In this document: one piece after another, positions 44,064 to 53,262 of the stretch
Layout of the letters: each line of letters begins with the position of its first letter
Position numbering within the stretch: position 1 is the stretch's first letter
NCBI GenBank assembly: GCA_002310095.1
Contig: DBYH01000020.1
Span: 104,271-168,270 of the forward strand
Length of the DNA: 64,000 nucleotides
Source of the DNA: Firmicutes bacterium UBA1191
GTDB taxonomy: Bacteria; Bacillota; Clostridia; Peptostreptococcales; Anaerovoracaceae
Direction of reading: 5' to 3'
The notes under the pieces: model-generated
Told to the model about the DNA's origin: nothing
What the model saw: the letters and a program-made list of their open reading frames with translations, nothing else
Database searches by the model: none
Position numbers and translations under genes: made by a program

Positions 44064-45326
44064 ATGGGTTTTTACAAAGAGAAGACAAAAGACTATTTTC
44101 TGCTTGATACTCAGGTGGAAAACATGTTCATAAATGAGTATATGGTGTCCGCTCCCGGAGACTATGTGAAGGTGTTCCTCTTCGCGCAGATGTACTCCGA
44201 TCTGGGAGTCGATTTCAGCAACGAGGACATCGCCAAGCAGCTGTCCCTCGACATCGAGGACGTGCTCAAGGCGTGGAACTACTGGGAGAAGATGGGCGTC
44301 ATCAGGAAGATCCGGATATCCCCGGACAATCCTCTCGAATACGACGTGGAATTCGTGCTGCTCAAGGACAAACTCTACGGCAGCCACGAGGACGCGTCCG
44401 TGACCGTATCCGACCAGGGCATAAATTCACAGATGTCCAACAGGGAATACAAGGACATGTTCGACAGGGTCGAGAAAGCCCTCGGCCGCGTCATTAGCGG
44501 AACAGAGATGGGAGAGGTCATGTCCTGGATAAACGACTTCGGAATCGAACCGGACTATGTTGCCTTTGCGGTGGAATACTGCGCCGCCAAGAAGAGGAAG
44601 ACGGTCAAGTACGTGGAGGCAGTCATCCGCAACTGGGTCAGCGAGGGACACAGGACCGTAGAGGACCTGCAGGAACACATCGGCCAGATGGAGGGAAGAG
44701 CCGCCGAATTCAGGAGGATATTCAGAGCTCTCGGATGGAGCAGGAACTGGACCGAAGAAGAGAAGCGCATTATGGACCGCTGGTTCGACGAGTTCGGTTT
44801 CAGCACTGACACGATCCTGGAGGCGTGCAGCAAGACGGCGGGAATATCAAGCCCGAACATCAACTACGTGAACAGAGTCCTTGAAAGCTGGGCGGCTGAA
44901 GGTTCGCACCAGTCCGCCAGGAAGGACGGTCTGAGTGGCTCCGACATAGCCGCGTATTACAAGCAGCTCAGGGCCAAAGACGAAGCAGAAGCCGCGACCA
45001 GGAGAGAGGAAGTCTACGACAGACTTCCGCAGATAAAGGAACTGGAAGAGGAAGAGAACAGCCTCGGGGCAGACCTTTCCAGGCTGGTGGTTTCAGACAG
45101 AATAGACAAGAAGGAAGCAATAGAAATAATTAAAGAGAAGATAGAGGACATAAACGCCCGGAGAGCGTTCCTCCTCACGGACAACGGGTTCGAACTGGAC
45201 TACATGGACGTCAGGTACGAATGTCCGGACTGCAAGGATACAGGAATGCTTGAATCGGGAGAAAGGTGCCCATGCCACAAGGAAATAACCCCTCAGAAGA
45301 TAAAACTTCTGCAGACAACAGAATAA
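44064..45326 (+). CDS. DnaD-type primosomal protein fused to a DnaI/DnaC-like N-terminal domain
   Basis: This 420-residue protein has a winged-helix DnaD N-domain (about 1-110), two DnaB2/DnaD C-type helical repeats (about 130-205 and 215-290), and a C-terminal region (about 300-413) that matches the N-terminal, helicase-binding zinc domain of DnaI/DnaC loaders: EEVYDRLPQIKELEEE, RRAFLLTDNGFELDYM and YECPDCKDTG with CPCHK. In other Clostridia these sequences start a separate loader gene with a AAA+ ATPase domain; here the frame stops right after the zinc motif and no AAA+ coding sequence follows. It probably binds DnaB but cannot act as the ATPase itself. Confidence 0.8.
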   Translation: MGFYKEKTKDYFLLDTQVENMFINEYMVSAPGDYVKVFLFAQMYSDLGVDFSNEDIAKQLSLDIEDVLKAWNYWEKMGVIRKIRISPDNPLEYDVEFVLLKDKLYGSHEDASVTVSDQGINSQMSNREYKDMFDRVEKALGRVISGTEMGEVMSWINDFGIEPDYVAFAVEYCAAKKRKTVKYVEAVIRNWVSEGHRTVEDLQEHIGQMEGRAAEFRRIFRALGWSRNWTEEEKRIMDRWFDEFGFSTDTILEACSKTAGISSPNINYVNRVLESWAAEGSHQSARKDGLSGSDIAAYYKQLRAKDEAEAATRREEVYDRLPQIKELEEEENSLGADLSRLVVSDRIDKKEAIEIIKEKIEDINARRAFLLTDNGFELDYMDVRYECPDCKDTGMLESGERCPCHKEITPQKIKLLQTTE

Positions 45327-47728
45327 ACGGCGGAAGCGCAGGGTCGTCAGACCAGAACGACGCCGTCAGAAAAGCATATGACGACGTGCAGAAACTGAAG
45401 GAGCAGATCGAACAGCTCAAGGCTCAGGCGCAGAAGATCTACGGAACCCCTGCTGCCCCTGTCAGAGAGACAGAAGATGACAGGGCTGTTTCCCGTGCGG
45501 AAACTCCTGTAGATACGGAAGCCACCCGCGCCGCCGAGGAAGTGGTCAGAAAAGAAGCCGAGAAGCCTGTACCGGAGATCTCGGATATTCTCGCGCGCTC
45601 CAGAGAGGAGAGCAGGGTCACTATCGAAGAGGCGCTGAGGAAGGAACAGGAGGCCAAGGCCAGACTCGAGCAGAAGAGGGCTGAAGCGGCTGAAAAGCAG
45701 AAGGCCCTTCTCGAGGCGGAGAAAAAAGCCGCCCGCATGAAGACGATCCTCCACAAGGCGGAAGTTCAGAACGAGCTGAACAGATCCATGATCGCCCAGG
45801 AGCAGAAGAGGGCTGAGCAGAGAAAGAAGAAGGAAGAGGAGCGGCAGAGGAAGCGCGAAGCCGCCCGCGAAAGAGAGAGGATCGAGCTCCAGCGGAGAGA
45901 GGAAGCAAGGCTGGCCAGAGAACAGGAGAAGCTGGTCAAGGCCGAGGCCGCCGCGAGGAGAAGAAAAGAGGCTTTAAGACTCCGGGACGAGGAGATAAAG
46001 GCCAGAAAAGAAATGGAGAGACTCCAGGCAGAGCAGCGCGAAGTGAGGCGACAGCGTAGGCTGGCCCGCAAATCGGCTGAGCTTGGAGGCGGAATAGTAA
46101 ACGTACACGGCACTACAGTTCAGACAAAGATCGAACCGGTGGCGTCATTCTCGCTGAAGGAATTTCTGGGCTTTTCTAAACGGCGCGAAATCAACGCCGC
46201 CACCTCCGAGGAGGAGAAGCAGAAACTCATCGAAGAGAACGAGAGGATAAAGACAGAAGCCAGGGCAACCGCCGCCCAGCTCAGAGACATCAAGAGGACG
46301 CGGAGAATGAACAGCCCTCTGTACAAGAAGTACAGGGGCGCCATAGAAGCCTGTGAGAAAAACAGGAAACCAATACTCATTGTTTCTTCGCTGGTTCTCG
46401 TGTTCATCGTCGGAACGGCAGGCCTCGTAAATTACTTTACGGCCTACGAGTATTCCTACGGCGACAAGATGCTGGGCTACGTCAAGAACAAGGACGACGT
46501 GCTGCAGATCACGGACATGGTGCAGAACGCCCTGACCGAGGACAAAGACATGACTGTCGCCCTGGACGCCCGTGACGATATCAGTTTCAAGCGCGTCTTT
46601 ACGGGCAACAAGGACATAGTCATAGACTCCCAGGACGGAGTACTGCAAAGGCTGTCTTACCTGGGCGACATCAATGTCAAGGCCATGGGCATGTACATCG
46701 ACGGCAGGAAGGTCGGAGCCGTCAGGGACGAGGATACCGCGGCGGAGGTTCTGAAGAGCCTTATGGACAGATACTCGAGCCACAAGAAGGGCACGAAGCT
46801 TGACGAAGCCGTTATAGTCGAAAACGTCGAGTTCAAACAGAGCAACACTCCTATGAACGAGATCATGACGGAGGAGCAGCTCGTTGACAAGCTCTGCACC
46901 AGCACGGAGAAGTCCACAGTGCACACTGTTGAATCGGGTGAGACGCTCGACAGCATCGCCGAGAACCACAACATCACGAAGGAGCAGATAATAGAAGACA
47001 ACGACAATCTGACAGACGAACAGCTCACGGTCGGAAGCACCATCATCATCAAAGAGACCGCGCCGCTGCTGACTGTCAGAATCACAGAAACGAGATCCTA
47101 CAACAAGAAAACCGCCTACAAGACTATAAAGAAGGCGGATAAAGACATGTACGAGGGCGACACGGAAGTCACCCGCGAAGGTGAAAAGGGAAAGAGCAAG
47201 GTGATCGACAGGACGGTGTCGGTAAACGGTGAAGTCGTAGAAACAGAGCACCTGAAGAACGAGGTCACGAAGAAGCCTGTGAACAAGGTCATCCTCGTCG
47301 GTACGAAGGAGAGACCGCCTACGACAGGAACGGGAACCTTCATCTGGCCGGCCTACGCTGGAACGTATACAGTAACCTCCGAGTTCAAGTGGCGCTGGGG
47401 CAGACACCATGACGGAATAGACATGGGCTGCAGGACAGGCAATGACGTTCTGGCTGCCGACGGAGGCACGGTAATACAGGCAGGTCCTTATTACGGATAC
47501 GGCAATCTGGTCATCATAGACCATGAGAACGGAATACAGACCTACTACGCCCACAACAGCTCCCTGCTCGTGAGCGTTGGAGACAAGGTATTCCAGGGAC
47601 AGCACATAGCTGAAGCGGGCAACACAGGGCACAGTTACGGAAGCCACATACACTTCGGCGTGAAGGAAAACGGATCCTTCCAGAATCCGAGAAACTATCT
47701 GCCGGCCGAGAACAGCAACACCCCGTAA
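45272..47728 (+). CDS. Large M23 peptidase with cytoplasmic coiled coil, LysM and G5 domains
   Basis: This 818-residue membrane protein has a charged cytoplasmic region with a long E/K/R coiled coil (about residues 110-275), a transmembrane helix near 366-388, an extracellular region (390-548), a LysM domain (about 549-597), a G5-type domain (597-680) and a C-terminal M23 endopeptidase (689-800) with RHHDGIDMG and HIHFG zinc ligands. It should cleave peptidoglycan cross-bridges outside the cell. Similar Clostridial peptidases lack the roughly 360-residue cytoplasmic part. The start overlaps the upstream gene; ATG 45272 is preferred over a GTG two codons earlier. The next gene is divIC. Confidence 0.85.
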   Translation: MPQGNNPSEDKTSADNRINGGSAGSSDQNDAVRKAYDDVQKLKEQIEQLKAQAQKIYGTPAAPVRETEDDRAVSRAETPVDTEATRAAEEVVRKEAEKPVPEISDILARSREESRVTIEEALRKEQEAKARLEQKRAEAAEKQKALLEAEKKAARMKTILHKAEVQNELNRSMIAQEQKRAEQRKKKEEERQRKREAARERERIELQRREEARLAREQEKLVKAEAAARRRKEALRLRDEEIKARKEMERLQAEQREVRRQRRLARKSAELGGGIVNVHGTTVQTKIEPVASFSLKEFLGFSKRREINAATSEEEKQKLIEENERIKTEARATAAQLRDIKRTRRMNSPLYKKYRGAIEACEKNRKPILIVSSLVLVFIVGTAGLVNYFTAYEYSYGDKMLGYVKNKDDVLQITDMVQNALTEDKDMTVALDARDDISFKRVFTGNKDIVIDSQDGVLQRLSYLGDINVKAMGMYIDGRKVGAVRDEDTAAEVLKSLMDRYSSHKKGTKLDEAVIVENVEFKQSNTPMNEIMTEEQLVDKLCTSTEKSTVHTVESGETLDSIAENHNITKEQIIEDNDNLTDEQLTVGSTIIIKETAPLLTVRITETRSYNKKTAYKTIKKADKDMYEGDTEVTREGEKGKSKVIDRTVSVNGEVVETEHLKNEVTKKPVNKVILVGTKERPPTTGTGTFIWPAYAGTYTVTSEFKWRWGRHHDGIDMGCRTGNDVLAADGGTVIQAGPYYGYGNLVIIDHENGIQTYYAHNSSLLVSVGDKVFQGQHIAEAGNTGHSYGSHIHFGVKENGSFQNPRNYLPAENSNTP

Positions 47729-47749
47729 ACAAAAAGAGAGAAAGGGAAA

Positions 47750-48220
47750 ATGGCGAAGAGAAAAAGCAGAAGCAGACAATTCAAGAGGAGCGCGCGAGTC
47801 ATCGACATGGATGAAGCGCGCCAGGAGCGTCTCGAAAAGAGGGAGGCGGCCCAGGCCGAGGACATGCGCGAACAGACGGCAAGCGACGAGCGCAAGCTCA
47901 AACGCAAGCGCGCTGTCAGAAAGAAACAGAGCAGACGCAGACTGCTGGTTGTTGCGGCGGTCGTGTTTCTCGTGGTCATTCTTTGCATGTCGGTGGTGAA
48001 CATCTTTCAGCTCAAGGCCGAGGAGAGAGAGGCCCTGAAAAAGCAGGAGCAGCTAAAGGCCAAGCAGGAGCAGATGGAAGAGGAACTCAAGGATATCGAC
48101 AGCGAGGAGAACATCGAAGATCTGGCCAGGGAAAAACTGAAGCTCACCAAACCAGGGGAGACCATTTACATTCCTGATAATGAGAAGGATGACGACCAGG
48201 CTCAGGAGGATGAAGGCTGA
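47750..48220 (+). CDS. divIC: Septum formation initiator DivIC (FtsB family)
   Basis: This 156-residue bitopic protein has a basic cytoplasmic tail of about 62 residues, a transmembrane helix (about 65-85, LLVVAAVVFLVVILCMSVVNIF), a coiled coil (about 88-120) and an acidic end. The region before the end, ENIEDLAREKLKLTKPGETIYI, is the DivIC/FtsB signature. It acts at the division septum with FtsL and DivIB. The unusually long basic tail faces the cytoplasm. Confidence 0.9.
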   Translation: MAKRKSRSRQFKRSARVIDMDEARQERLEKREAAQAEDMREQTASDERKLKRKRAVRKKQSRRRLLVVAAVVFLVVILCMSVVNIFQLKAEEREALKKQEQLKAKQEQMEEELKDIDSEENIEDLAREKLKLTKPGETIYIPDNEKDDDQAQEDEG

Positions 48221-49074
48221 TGGATCCGTCCAGATTCGGCGTGCGCCCCACTAAAAGTCTGGGGCAGAACTTCATCAACGACAGAAATGTGCTCAGCCGC
48301 ATCGTCGAGGGCGCCGGAATCGGCGGCGACGATCTTGTCATAGAGATCGGTCCGGGGCTGGGCATACTTACGGCGGAACTGGCGGCGAAGGCTGCTTTTG
48401 TAACAGCCGTGGAGATAGACGAAAGACTCATACCGGTGCTCGGGGAGACCCTGTCAGGCTGCGGCAACGTCCGCGTGATCAACGGGGACATCCTGAAGAC
48501 GGACATCGGTCAGATAATAGATGAGTGCAGGAAGGAAGGCATGTTCTCCGGGAGGGTGCACATAGTCGGCAACCTTCCGTACTACATAACAACACCAATA
48601 ATAATGAAGCTTCTCGAGGAGAAAGTTCCGGCGGACAGCATCACGGTCATGATGCAGAAGGAAGTCGCGGACCGGATAAGATCTGCTCCGGGAAGCAGGA
48701 CATACGGAGCGATATCGGCGGCGGTCCAGTACTACTGCCGCGTATCTAAGATAACAGACGTCCCGAAGGAAGCCTTCGTCCCGCGGCCGAAGGTGGAATC
48801 GACAGTGCTGCGCCTCGAACCTCTCGGAGAGGATCAGGCAAAGGCAAGGGACGACGAGATGTTCCTCCGCTGCGTGAAGGCGGGGTTCGCCCAGAGAAGA
48901 AAGACTCTGCTGAACTCCCTGTCCTCGGCGGGAGGAATGGATAAAGAGACAGTAAAGAAGACGCTTGAAGCGGCGGACGTGGATCCGGGCAGGAGAGCGG
49001 AGACACTTACAGTAGAAGAATTCATAAGGATAGCAGACAGATTATCAGATGAGCAGGACAGGAGAGACTATTAA
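48220..49074 (+). CDS. rsmA: 16S rRNA dimethyladenosine transferase
   Basis: This 284-residue methyltransferase (KsgA) has TKSLGQNFINDRNV, IEIGPGLGILTAEL, IVGNLPYYITTPI (the NLPY motif) and FVPRPKVESTVLRL. It dimethylates the two adenines in helix 45 of 16S rRNA. Its ATG overlaps the divIC stop by one base (TGATG). Confidence 0.96.
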   Translation: MDPSRFGVRPTKSLGQNFINDRNVLSRIVEGAGIGGDDLVIEIGPGLGILTAELAAKAAFVTAVEIDERLIPVLGETLSGCGNVRVINGDILKTDIGQIIDECRKEGMFSGRVHIVGNLPYYITTPIIMKLLEEKVPADSITVMMQKEVADRIRSAPGSRTYGAISAAVQYYCRVSKITDVPKEAFVPRPKVESTVLRLEPLGEDQAKARDDEMFLRCVKAGFAQRRKTLLNSLSSAGGMDKETVKKTLEAADVDPGRRAETLTVEEFIRIADRLSDEQDRRDY

Positions 49075-51034
49075 AAAGATAACGCACAATCACATACTGA
49101 CGCTGTTCATTATGTCGGTTGTGATCGACTATATAATAGAAGCCCTCGGCAGACTTTCGCCTCTGGAGGCGCTGCAGTTTTTCCTTGAGCACCCGCTCAT
49201 CACATTCTGTAACGTCATGCTTATCCTGGCCGTGCTGTCCCTGTCCCTCCTCTTCAGGAGACGGGTGTTCGCGGCAAGCATGCTCTCGCTTCTGTGGCTC
49301 GCCATAGGAATAATCAATGGTATTATCCTGACTAACAGAATGACGCCGTTCAACGTCAAGGATCTGTCCACATTGAGTGAAGCCCAGTCCATAATCACCA
49401 ACTATTTTTCGGTCAAGAGCCTCATATTCATCGGGGCGGGGGCGGCTCTTTTTGTGCTGCTCGTCATAATCCTCTTCCGTAAGACGCCTAAACGCAGCGG
49501 AAAGATGGACTACAGAAAATCCATCGCGTCAATGCTCATCATAATACTGGTTGCCTTTGGCGCCATAACCGGCGGCATGAGATTCGGAGTGCTCGACACA
49601 TTCTTCCCGAGTTTGCCTTACGCTTACAGGGATAACGGCGTGCCGTACTCCTTCATGATCACCTGGGTCAAGACGGGCATCGACAAGCCGAAGGGTTATT
49701 CCGAAGAGATGATCAAGGGGATATTCGAGTACGGTGAGCTTGGCGAAGACGGTATATACACTCCGGGAAAAGACGACAACGAAAAGCCGTCAAAGAAGCC
49801 GAACATCATATTCCTTCAGCTGGAATCCTTCATAGACCCGACCATAGCGACGAACGTCGAGTATTCGAAGGACCCGATACCGTATTACAGGGAGCTTCTG
49901 AAGAAGTACTCGTCGGGATACCTGACGGTCCCTGCTGTCGGAGCGGGCACGGCCAATGTGGAATTCGAGGCGATTACCGGAATCAGCGCCAGGTTCTTCG
50001 GACCGGGCGAGTATCCGTACAAAAGCATATTGACGGAGAAGACCTGCGAGAGCGTTCCTTACGACCTGAGACAGATCGGCTACACATCCCACGCGATCCA
50101 CAACCACAGGGGAGCCTTCTACAACAGGAACACTGTCTTCAGCAACCTGGGCTTCGACACCTTCACATGTCTGGAGTACATGAACAACGTTGTCAAGACG
50201 CCTAAGAACTGGGCCAAGGACACGATTCTGACAGAGAACATTATCGACGCCCTGAACAGCACCAAGGGTCCGGACTATATCTACACCATATCCGTTCAGG
50301 GTCACGGCAAGTATCCTAAGGAGCAGGTGATAGAAGATCCTGTCATCGAAGTCACGGAAGCGCCGGACGAGGAGACGAAGTGGGCCTATGAGTACTACGC
50401 CAATCAGGTCTACGAGATGGACCTCTTCGTGAAGGACCTTACGGAGGCCCTCGAGGAATACGATGAGGACGTGGTCCTCGTCATGTACGGCGACCATCTG
50501 CCGGCTCTCGACATGAGCGAGGAGAATCTGACGACAGGAGATCTATACAAGACACAGTACGTCGTCTGGAGCAACTTCGAAATGAAGAAGAAGAACGAGG
50601 ATGTGACCGCCTATGAGATAACATCCCACGTTCTGAAGAGGTTTGGAATCTCCGCCGGACTTCTCACAAAGTTCCATCAGAACTACGAGGGAACGAGAGG
50701 ATACCTGAACGGTCTCGAGGCACTGTCCTACGACATGCTTTACGGCAAAGAATACATTTACGGCGGAAAGAACCCTTACGAGCCTACGGACCTGAAGATG
50801 GGAATCAGGGACATCAAGATAGAGAGTATCGTCAAGATCGGCGACAAATATTACATAAAGGGACAGAACTTCACCGAGTACAGCAAGATCTCGCTGGACG
50901 GGGAAGTGCTTAAGACGGTATACCTGGGGCCGACGATTCTGGCCCTCAATGAGGAAGTGGATCCGGCGAGAGTTTCGGACATGAAGGTCAGCCAGGTAGA
51001 GAAAAACAAGGAGATTCTCAGCACTACAGAGTAG
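49049..51034 (+). CDS. LTA-synthase-like sulfatase family membrane enzyme
   Basis: This 661-residue protein has about five N-terminal transmembrane helices (within residues 15-170) and an extracellular sulfatase domain with NIIFLQLESFID near 252 (metal-binding Glu), the likely nucleophile Thr301 in VGAGTANVEFE, and YGDH (480-483). This fits polyglycerol- or other phosphoglycerol-transferases. About 85 residues at the C-terminus (GIRDIKIESIVKIGDKYYIK onward) form an additional domain, possibly Ig/IPT-like. The start overlaps rsmA by 26 bp; no clear ribosome-binding site is seen. Confidence 0.85.
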   Translation: MSRTGETIKKITHNHILTLFIMSVVIDYIIEALGRLSPLEALQFFLEHPLITFCNVMLILAVLSLSLLFRRRVFAASMLSLLWLAIGIINGIILTNRMTPFNVKDLSTLSEAQSIITNYFSVKSLIFIGAGAALFVLLVIILFRKTPKRSGKMDYRKSIASMLIIILVAFGAITGGMRFGVLDTFFPSLPYAYRDNGVPYSFMITWVKTGIDKPKGYSEEMIKGIFEYGELGEDGIYTPGKDDNEKPSKKPNIIFLQLESFIDPTIATNVEYSKDPIPYYRELLKKYSSGYLTVPAVGAGTANVEFEAITGISARFFGPGEYPYKSILTEKTCESVPYDLRQIGYTSHAIHNHRGAFYNRNTVFSNLGFDTFTCLEYMNNVVKTPKNWAKDTILTENIIDALNSTKGPDYIYTISVQGHGKYPKEQVIEDPVIEVTEAPDEETKWAYEYYANQVYEMDLFVKDLTEALEEYDEDVVLVMYGDHLPALDMSEENLTTGDLYKTQYVVWSNFEMKKKNEDVTAYEITSHVLKRFGISAGLLTKFHQNYEGTRGYLNGLEALSYDMLYGKEYIYGGKNPYEPTDLKMGIRDIKIESIVKIGDKYYIKGQNFTEYSKISLDGEVLKTVYLGPTILALNEEVDPARVSDMKVSQVEKNKEILSTTE

Positions 51035-51064
51035 CGGGGAAGGCCCGGTTGGAAGGCGCAGCCA

Positions 51065-51625
51065 ATGAAGAAGATCATCAGAGTTCCGCAGCTGGAAACA
51101 GACAGACTCATACTCAGAATGTGGACGAAAAAAGACGCCCAGGCGCTGTTTGAGTACGCGAAGGACCCTGACGTCGGACCGAACGCCGGCTGGAAGCCTC
51201 ACGAAAATCCGGGAGAATCCCGGATGATTATTGAGCAGCTCTTCAGATGCAATATGACCTGGGCCATCGTCGAGAAAGAGACAGGGGAGATCATCGGCAG
51301 CATCGGGTTCGAAGAGGACAAGTACAGGCCGAACATAAACAGCAAGGAGATGGGCTATTCCCTGGCCAAGAGCCGCTGGGGCAGAGGCTACATGACCGAG
51401 GCGGCGAAGAGACTTATAAGATACGGCTTTGACGAGCTGAAACTGGTCGTCCTCATGATACGCACGAGCGACACAAACGTGAGAAGCCAGAGGATCATCG
51501 AGAAGTGCGGATTCACCTACGAGGGCACTCTGCGCAGAGCATACAGGACCTACGACAAGAACATGCGGGAGGTCAGATGCTACTCCATGCTGAGGGAAGA
51601 ATACGAAAAGCTTTATCTTGAATGA
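51065..51625 (+). CDS. GNAT-family N-acetyltransferase (RimJ/RimL type)
   Basis: This 186-residue acetyltransferase starts VPQLETDRLILRMWTKKDAQ, has the acetyl-CoA loop RWGRGYMTEAAKRLIRYGF near residue 102 and KLVVLMIRTSDTNVRSQRIIEKCGF. RimJ/RimL relatives acetylate ribosomal-protein N-termini or small amines; the substrate is unknown here. Confidence 0.8.
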   Translation: MKKIIRVPQLETDRLILRMWTKKDAQALFEYAKDPDVGPNAGWKPHENPGESRMIIEQLFRCNMTWAIVEKETGEIIGSIGFEEDKYRPNINSKEMGYSLAKSRWGRGYMTEAAKRLIRYGFDELKLVVLMIRTSDTNVRSQRIIEKCGFTYEGTLRRAYRTYDKNMREVRCYSMLREEYEKLYLE

Positions 51626-51656
51626 CCACATAAAGTGTGGTAACATTACAAGGCGT

Positions 51657-52112
51657 ATGAGAAAATACATGGAAGCGGCCTATAAAGAGGCCCAGGCAGC
51701 CGCCGCCGAAGGGGAGGTTCCCGTCGGGGCGGTAATCGTTCGCGAAGGCGAAATCATAGCCAGAGCGCACAACAGAACCGAACAGGCGAAGGACCCGACA
51801 GCCCACGCCGAGATGCTCGCCATCAGGGAAGCGGCGGCGTTTCTCGGAGGCTGGAGACTGACGGGATGCACCATGTTCGTAACGGCCGAACCCTGCAGCA
51901 TGTGCGCGGGAGCGATAGTCTGGTCGAGGATAGAGAAACTTTACATCGGGACCATGGACCCCAAGGCGGGGGCCTGCGGATCCGTGTTCAACATCCCCCA
52001 GGACAAGAGGCTGAACCACTACGTGGAGATAGAAACAGGACTGATGGGCGAAGAGTGCTCCAGCCTGATGAAAGATTTTTTCAGGAAACTGAGATCGGAG
52101 GACATACAGTAA
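51657..52112 (+). CDS. tadA: tRNA-specific adenosine deaminase
   Basis: This 151-residue zinc deaminase has the proton-shuttle motif PTAHAEMLAIREAA and zinc-binding EPCSMCAGAIVWSRI, followed by DPKAGACGSVFNI. It converts A34 of tRNA-Arg to inosine. Start set at 51657; an earlier in-frame TTG overlaps the previous gene. It shares its last base with the next gene's start. Confidence 0.92.
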   Translation: MRKYMEAAYKEAQAAAAEGEVPVGAVIVREGEIIARAHNRTEQAKDPTAHAEMLAIREAAAFLGGWRLTGCTMFVTAEPCSMCAGAIVWSRIEKLYIGTMDPKAGACGSVFNIPQDKRLNHYVEIETGLMGEECSSLMKDFFRKLRSEDIQ

Positions 52113-53071
52113 TGAGAAGAGCAGGCGCATTGATATGCGTAATAATAATGTCGGTTCTGCTGATGGCGCCGGCTGCTTTTGCGGATAACGGAAGCAGTAC
52201 AGCCACAGCAGCGAAGACGGATCTGGAGATCATGTCGTCATCTCCTGAAGACGGCGCGACTGGCGTCGCGGTCGACAACCTCAGTGTGAAGATCCGTTTC
52301 AACAAGGACGTATACCCTGCGTCCGCCGATATCAAGAAGGCCAACGCCAAGCAGTTCAAGCTGGCTGACGCCGACGGAAAGAACATCCCTCTCCAGGTCT
52401 ACTACAGCGACAAAGACGAAGGGCTCATCCTCGTCGCGGCCGACGTTTACTCCGGCAAGACCAAGAACGTCATCAAGGGCGACGTGACGTACACCCTGGC
52501 TGTGGGCAAGGATTTCCAGGCGGCCGATGGATCCACAATGGGTCAGCAGAAAACAATCAGCATGACGACCCTCAACCAGGGAAGATCCACCGCCATCTAC
52601 ATGATTCTCATGGTTCTGATGATGGCCGGAATGGTATTCTTCACCGTAAGAAGCACCAAGAAGGATGAGCAGAAAAAGAAGGAAGAGCGCGAATACAAGG
52701 AAGGCGTGAACCCTTATAAGGAAGCCAAGAAGTCCGGCAAGTCAGTAGAAGAAGTAGTCGCGAAGCAGAGCAAGAAGAAGGCCAAGAAGGAAGAGGCCAT
52801 CCGCAGACAGAAGGAAGCCGAGGCGGCCATCGAAGCCGAGATCATCGAGAAGATCAGAAAGGAATCCAACAAGAGAGTTTCCTCGCCTCACGCCATTTCC
52901 TCAGCGGGAAGCACCCTCAAGCTCAAGGTCGTCAAGGACTCCGGCGAGAAGACGGAAGCAAAAGCCGCGAAGTCAAACGAGCCTAAGAAGAGCAACAAGG
53001 GCACGACCAATCCTAAGAACCAGAGCGGCAAGAACAAGAACAAGAAGAACAAGGGCAAGAAGAAGAAATAA
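52112..53071 (+). CDS. Exported Ig-like (Big_5) membrane protein with lysine-rich cytoplasmic tail
   Basis: This 319-residue protein has a signal peptide (about 1-25), an outward SbsA/Big_5-type Ig-like domain (about 32-145) with SSPEDGATGVAVDNLSVKIR and FNKDVYP, a transmembrane helix (about 165-187) and a long K/E-rich, mostly disordered cytoplasmic tail ending in poly-lysine. No enzyme motif is seen. Ends just before a terminator. Confidence 0.75.
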   Translation: MRRAGALICVIIMSVLLMAPAAFADNGSSTATAAKTDLEIMSSSPEDGATGVAVDNLSVKIRFNKDVYPASADIKKANAKQFKLADADGKNIPLQVYYSDKDEGLILVAADVYSGKTKNVIKGDVTYTLAVGKDFQAADGSTMGQQKTISMTTLNQGRSTAIYMILMVLMMAGMVFFTVRSTKKDEQKKKEEREYKEGVNPYKEAKKSGKSVEEVVAKQSKKKAKKEEAIRRQKEAEAAIEAEIIEKIRKESNKRVSSPHAISSAGSTLKLKVVKDSGEKTEAKAAKSNEPKKSNKGTTNPKNQSGKNKNKKNKGKKKK

Positions 53072-53095
53072 AACGGCCGCAGCAAATAATCAGCA

Positions 53096-53133
53096 AACAG
53101 GGAATTCGAAACCGACCGGGTTCCCTGTTTTTT
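53096..53133 (+). terminator. Intrinsic terminator after the Ig-like gene
   Basis: AACAGGGAA/TTCCCTGTT stem around a 16-base loop, running into TTTTTTA. Confidence 0.88.
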
Positions 53134-53253
53134 ATTGATTAAAGTCGCTGCGCGCCAGGCATGCAAATCCCGATTTGCCAAGATGTTTTCTAAGTGTTTT
53201 TCCTCAAAACACCTCCGAAAGAGAGTAGAGAGAAGTGAGAGTAATGGCGTTTG

Positions 53254-53262
53254 TGGTATAAT
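53254..53262 (+). promoter_or_regulatory. Extended -10 promoter of ispE
   Basis: TGGTATAAT (TGn plus TATAAT at 53257-53262), 19 bp before the ispE ATG; no good -35. Upstream lie two short inverted repeats, GCAAATC/GATTTGC near 53163-53178 and GTGTTTT/AAAACAC near 53197-53212. Confidence 0.5.

Noticed and set aside
46145..47779. A 544-codon open frame on the minus strand opposite the M23 peptidase gene
   Set aside because: It is antisense to a gene with clear domains, has no family motifs and biased low-complexity composition; it arises from the GC-rich codon pattern of the real gene.
51618..51656. TTG start for tadA inside the GNAT gene
   Set aside because: The extra residues do not belong to the family and no ribosome-binding site precedes the TTG.
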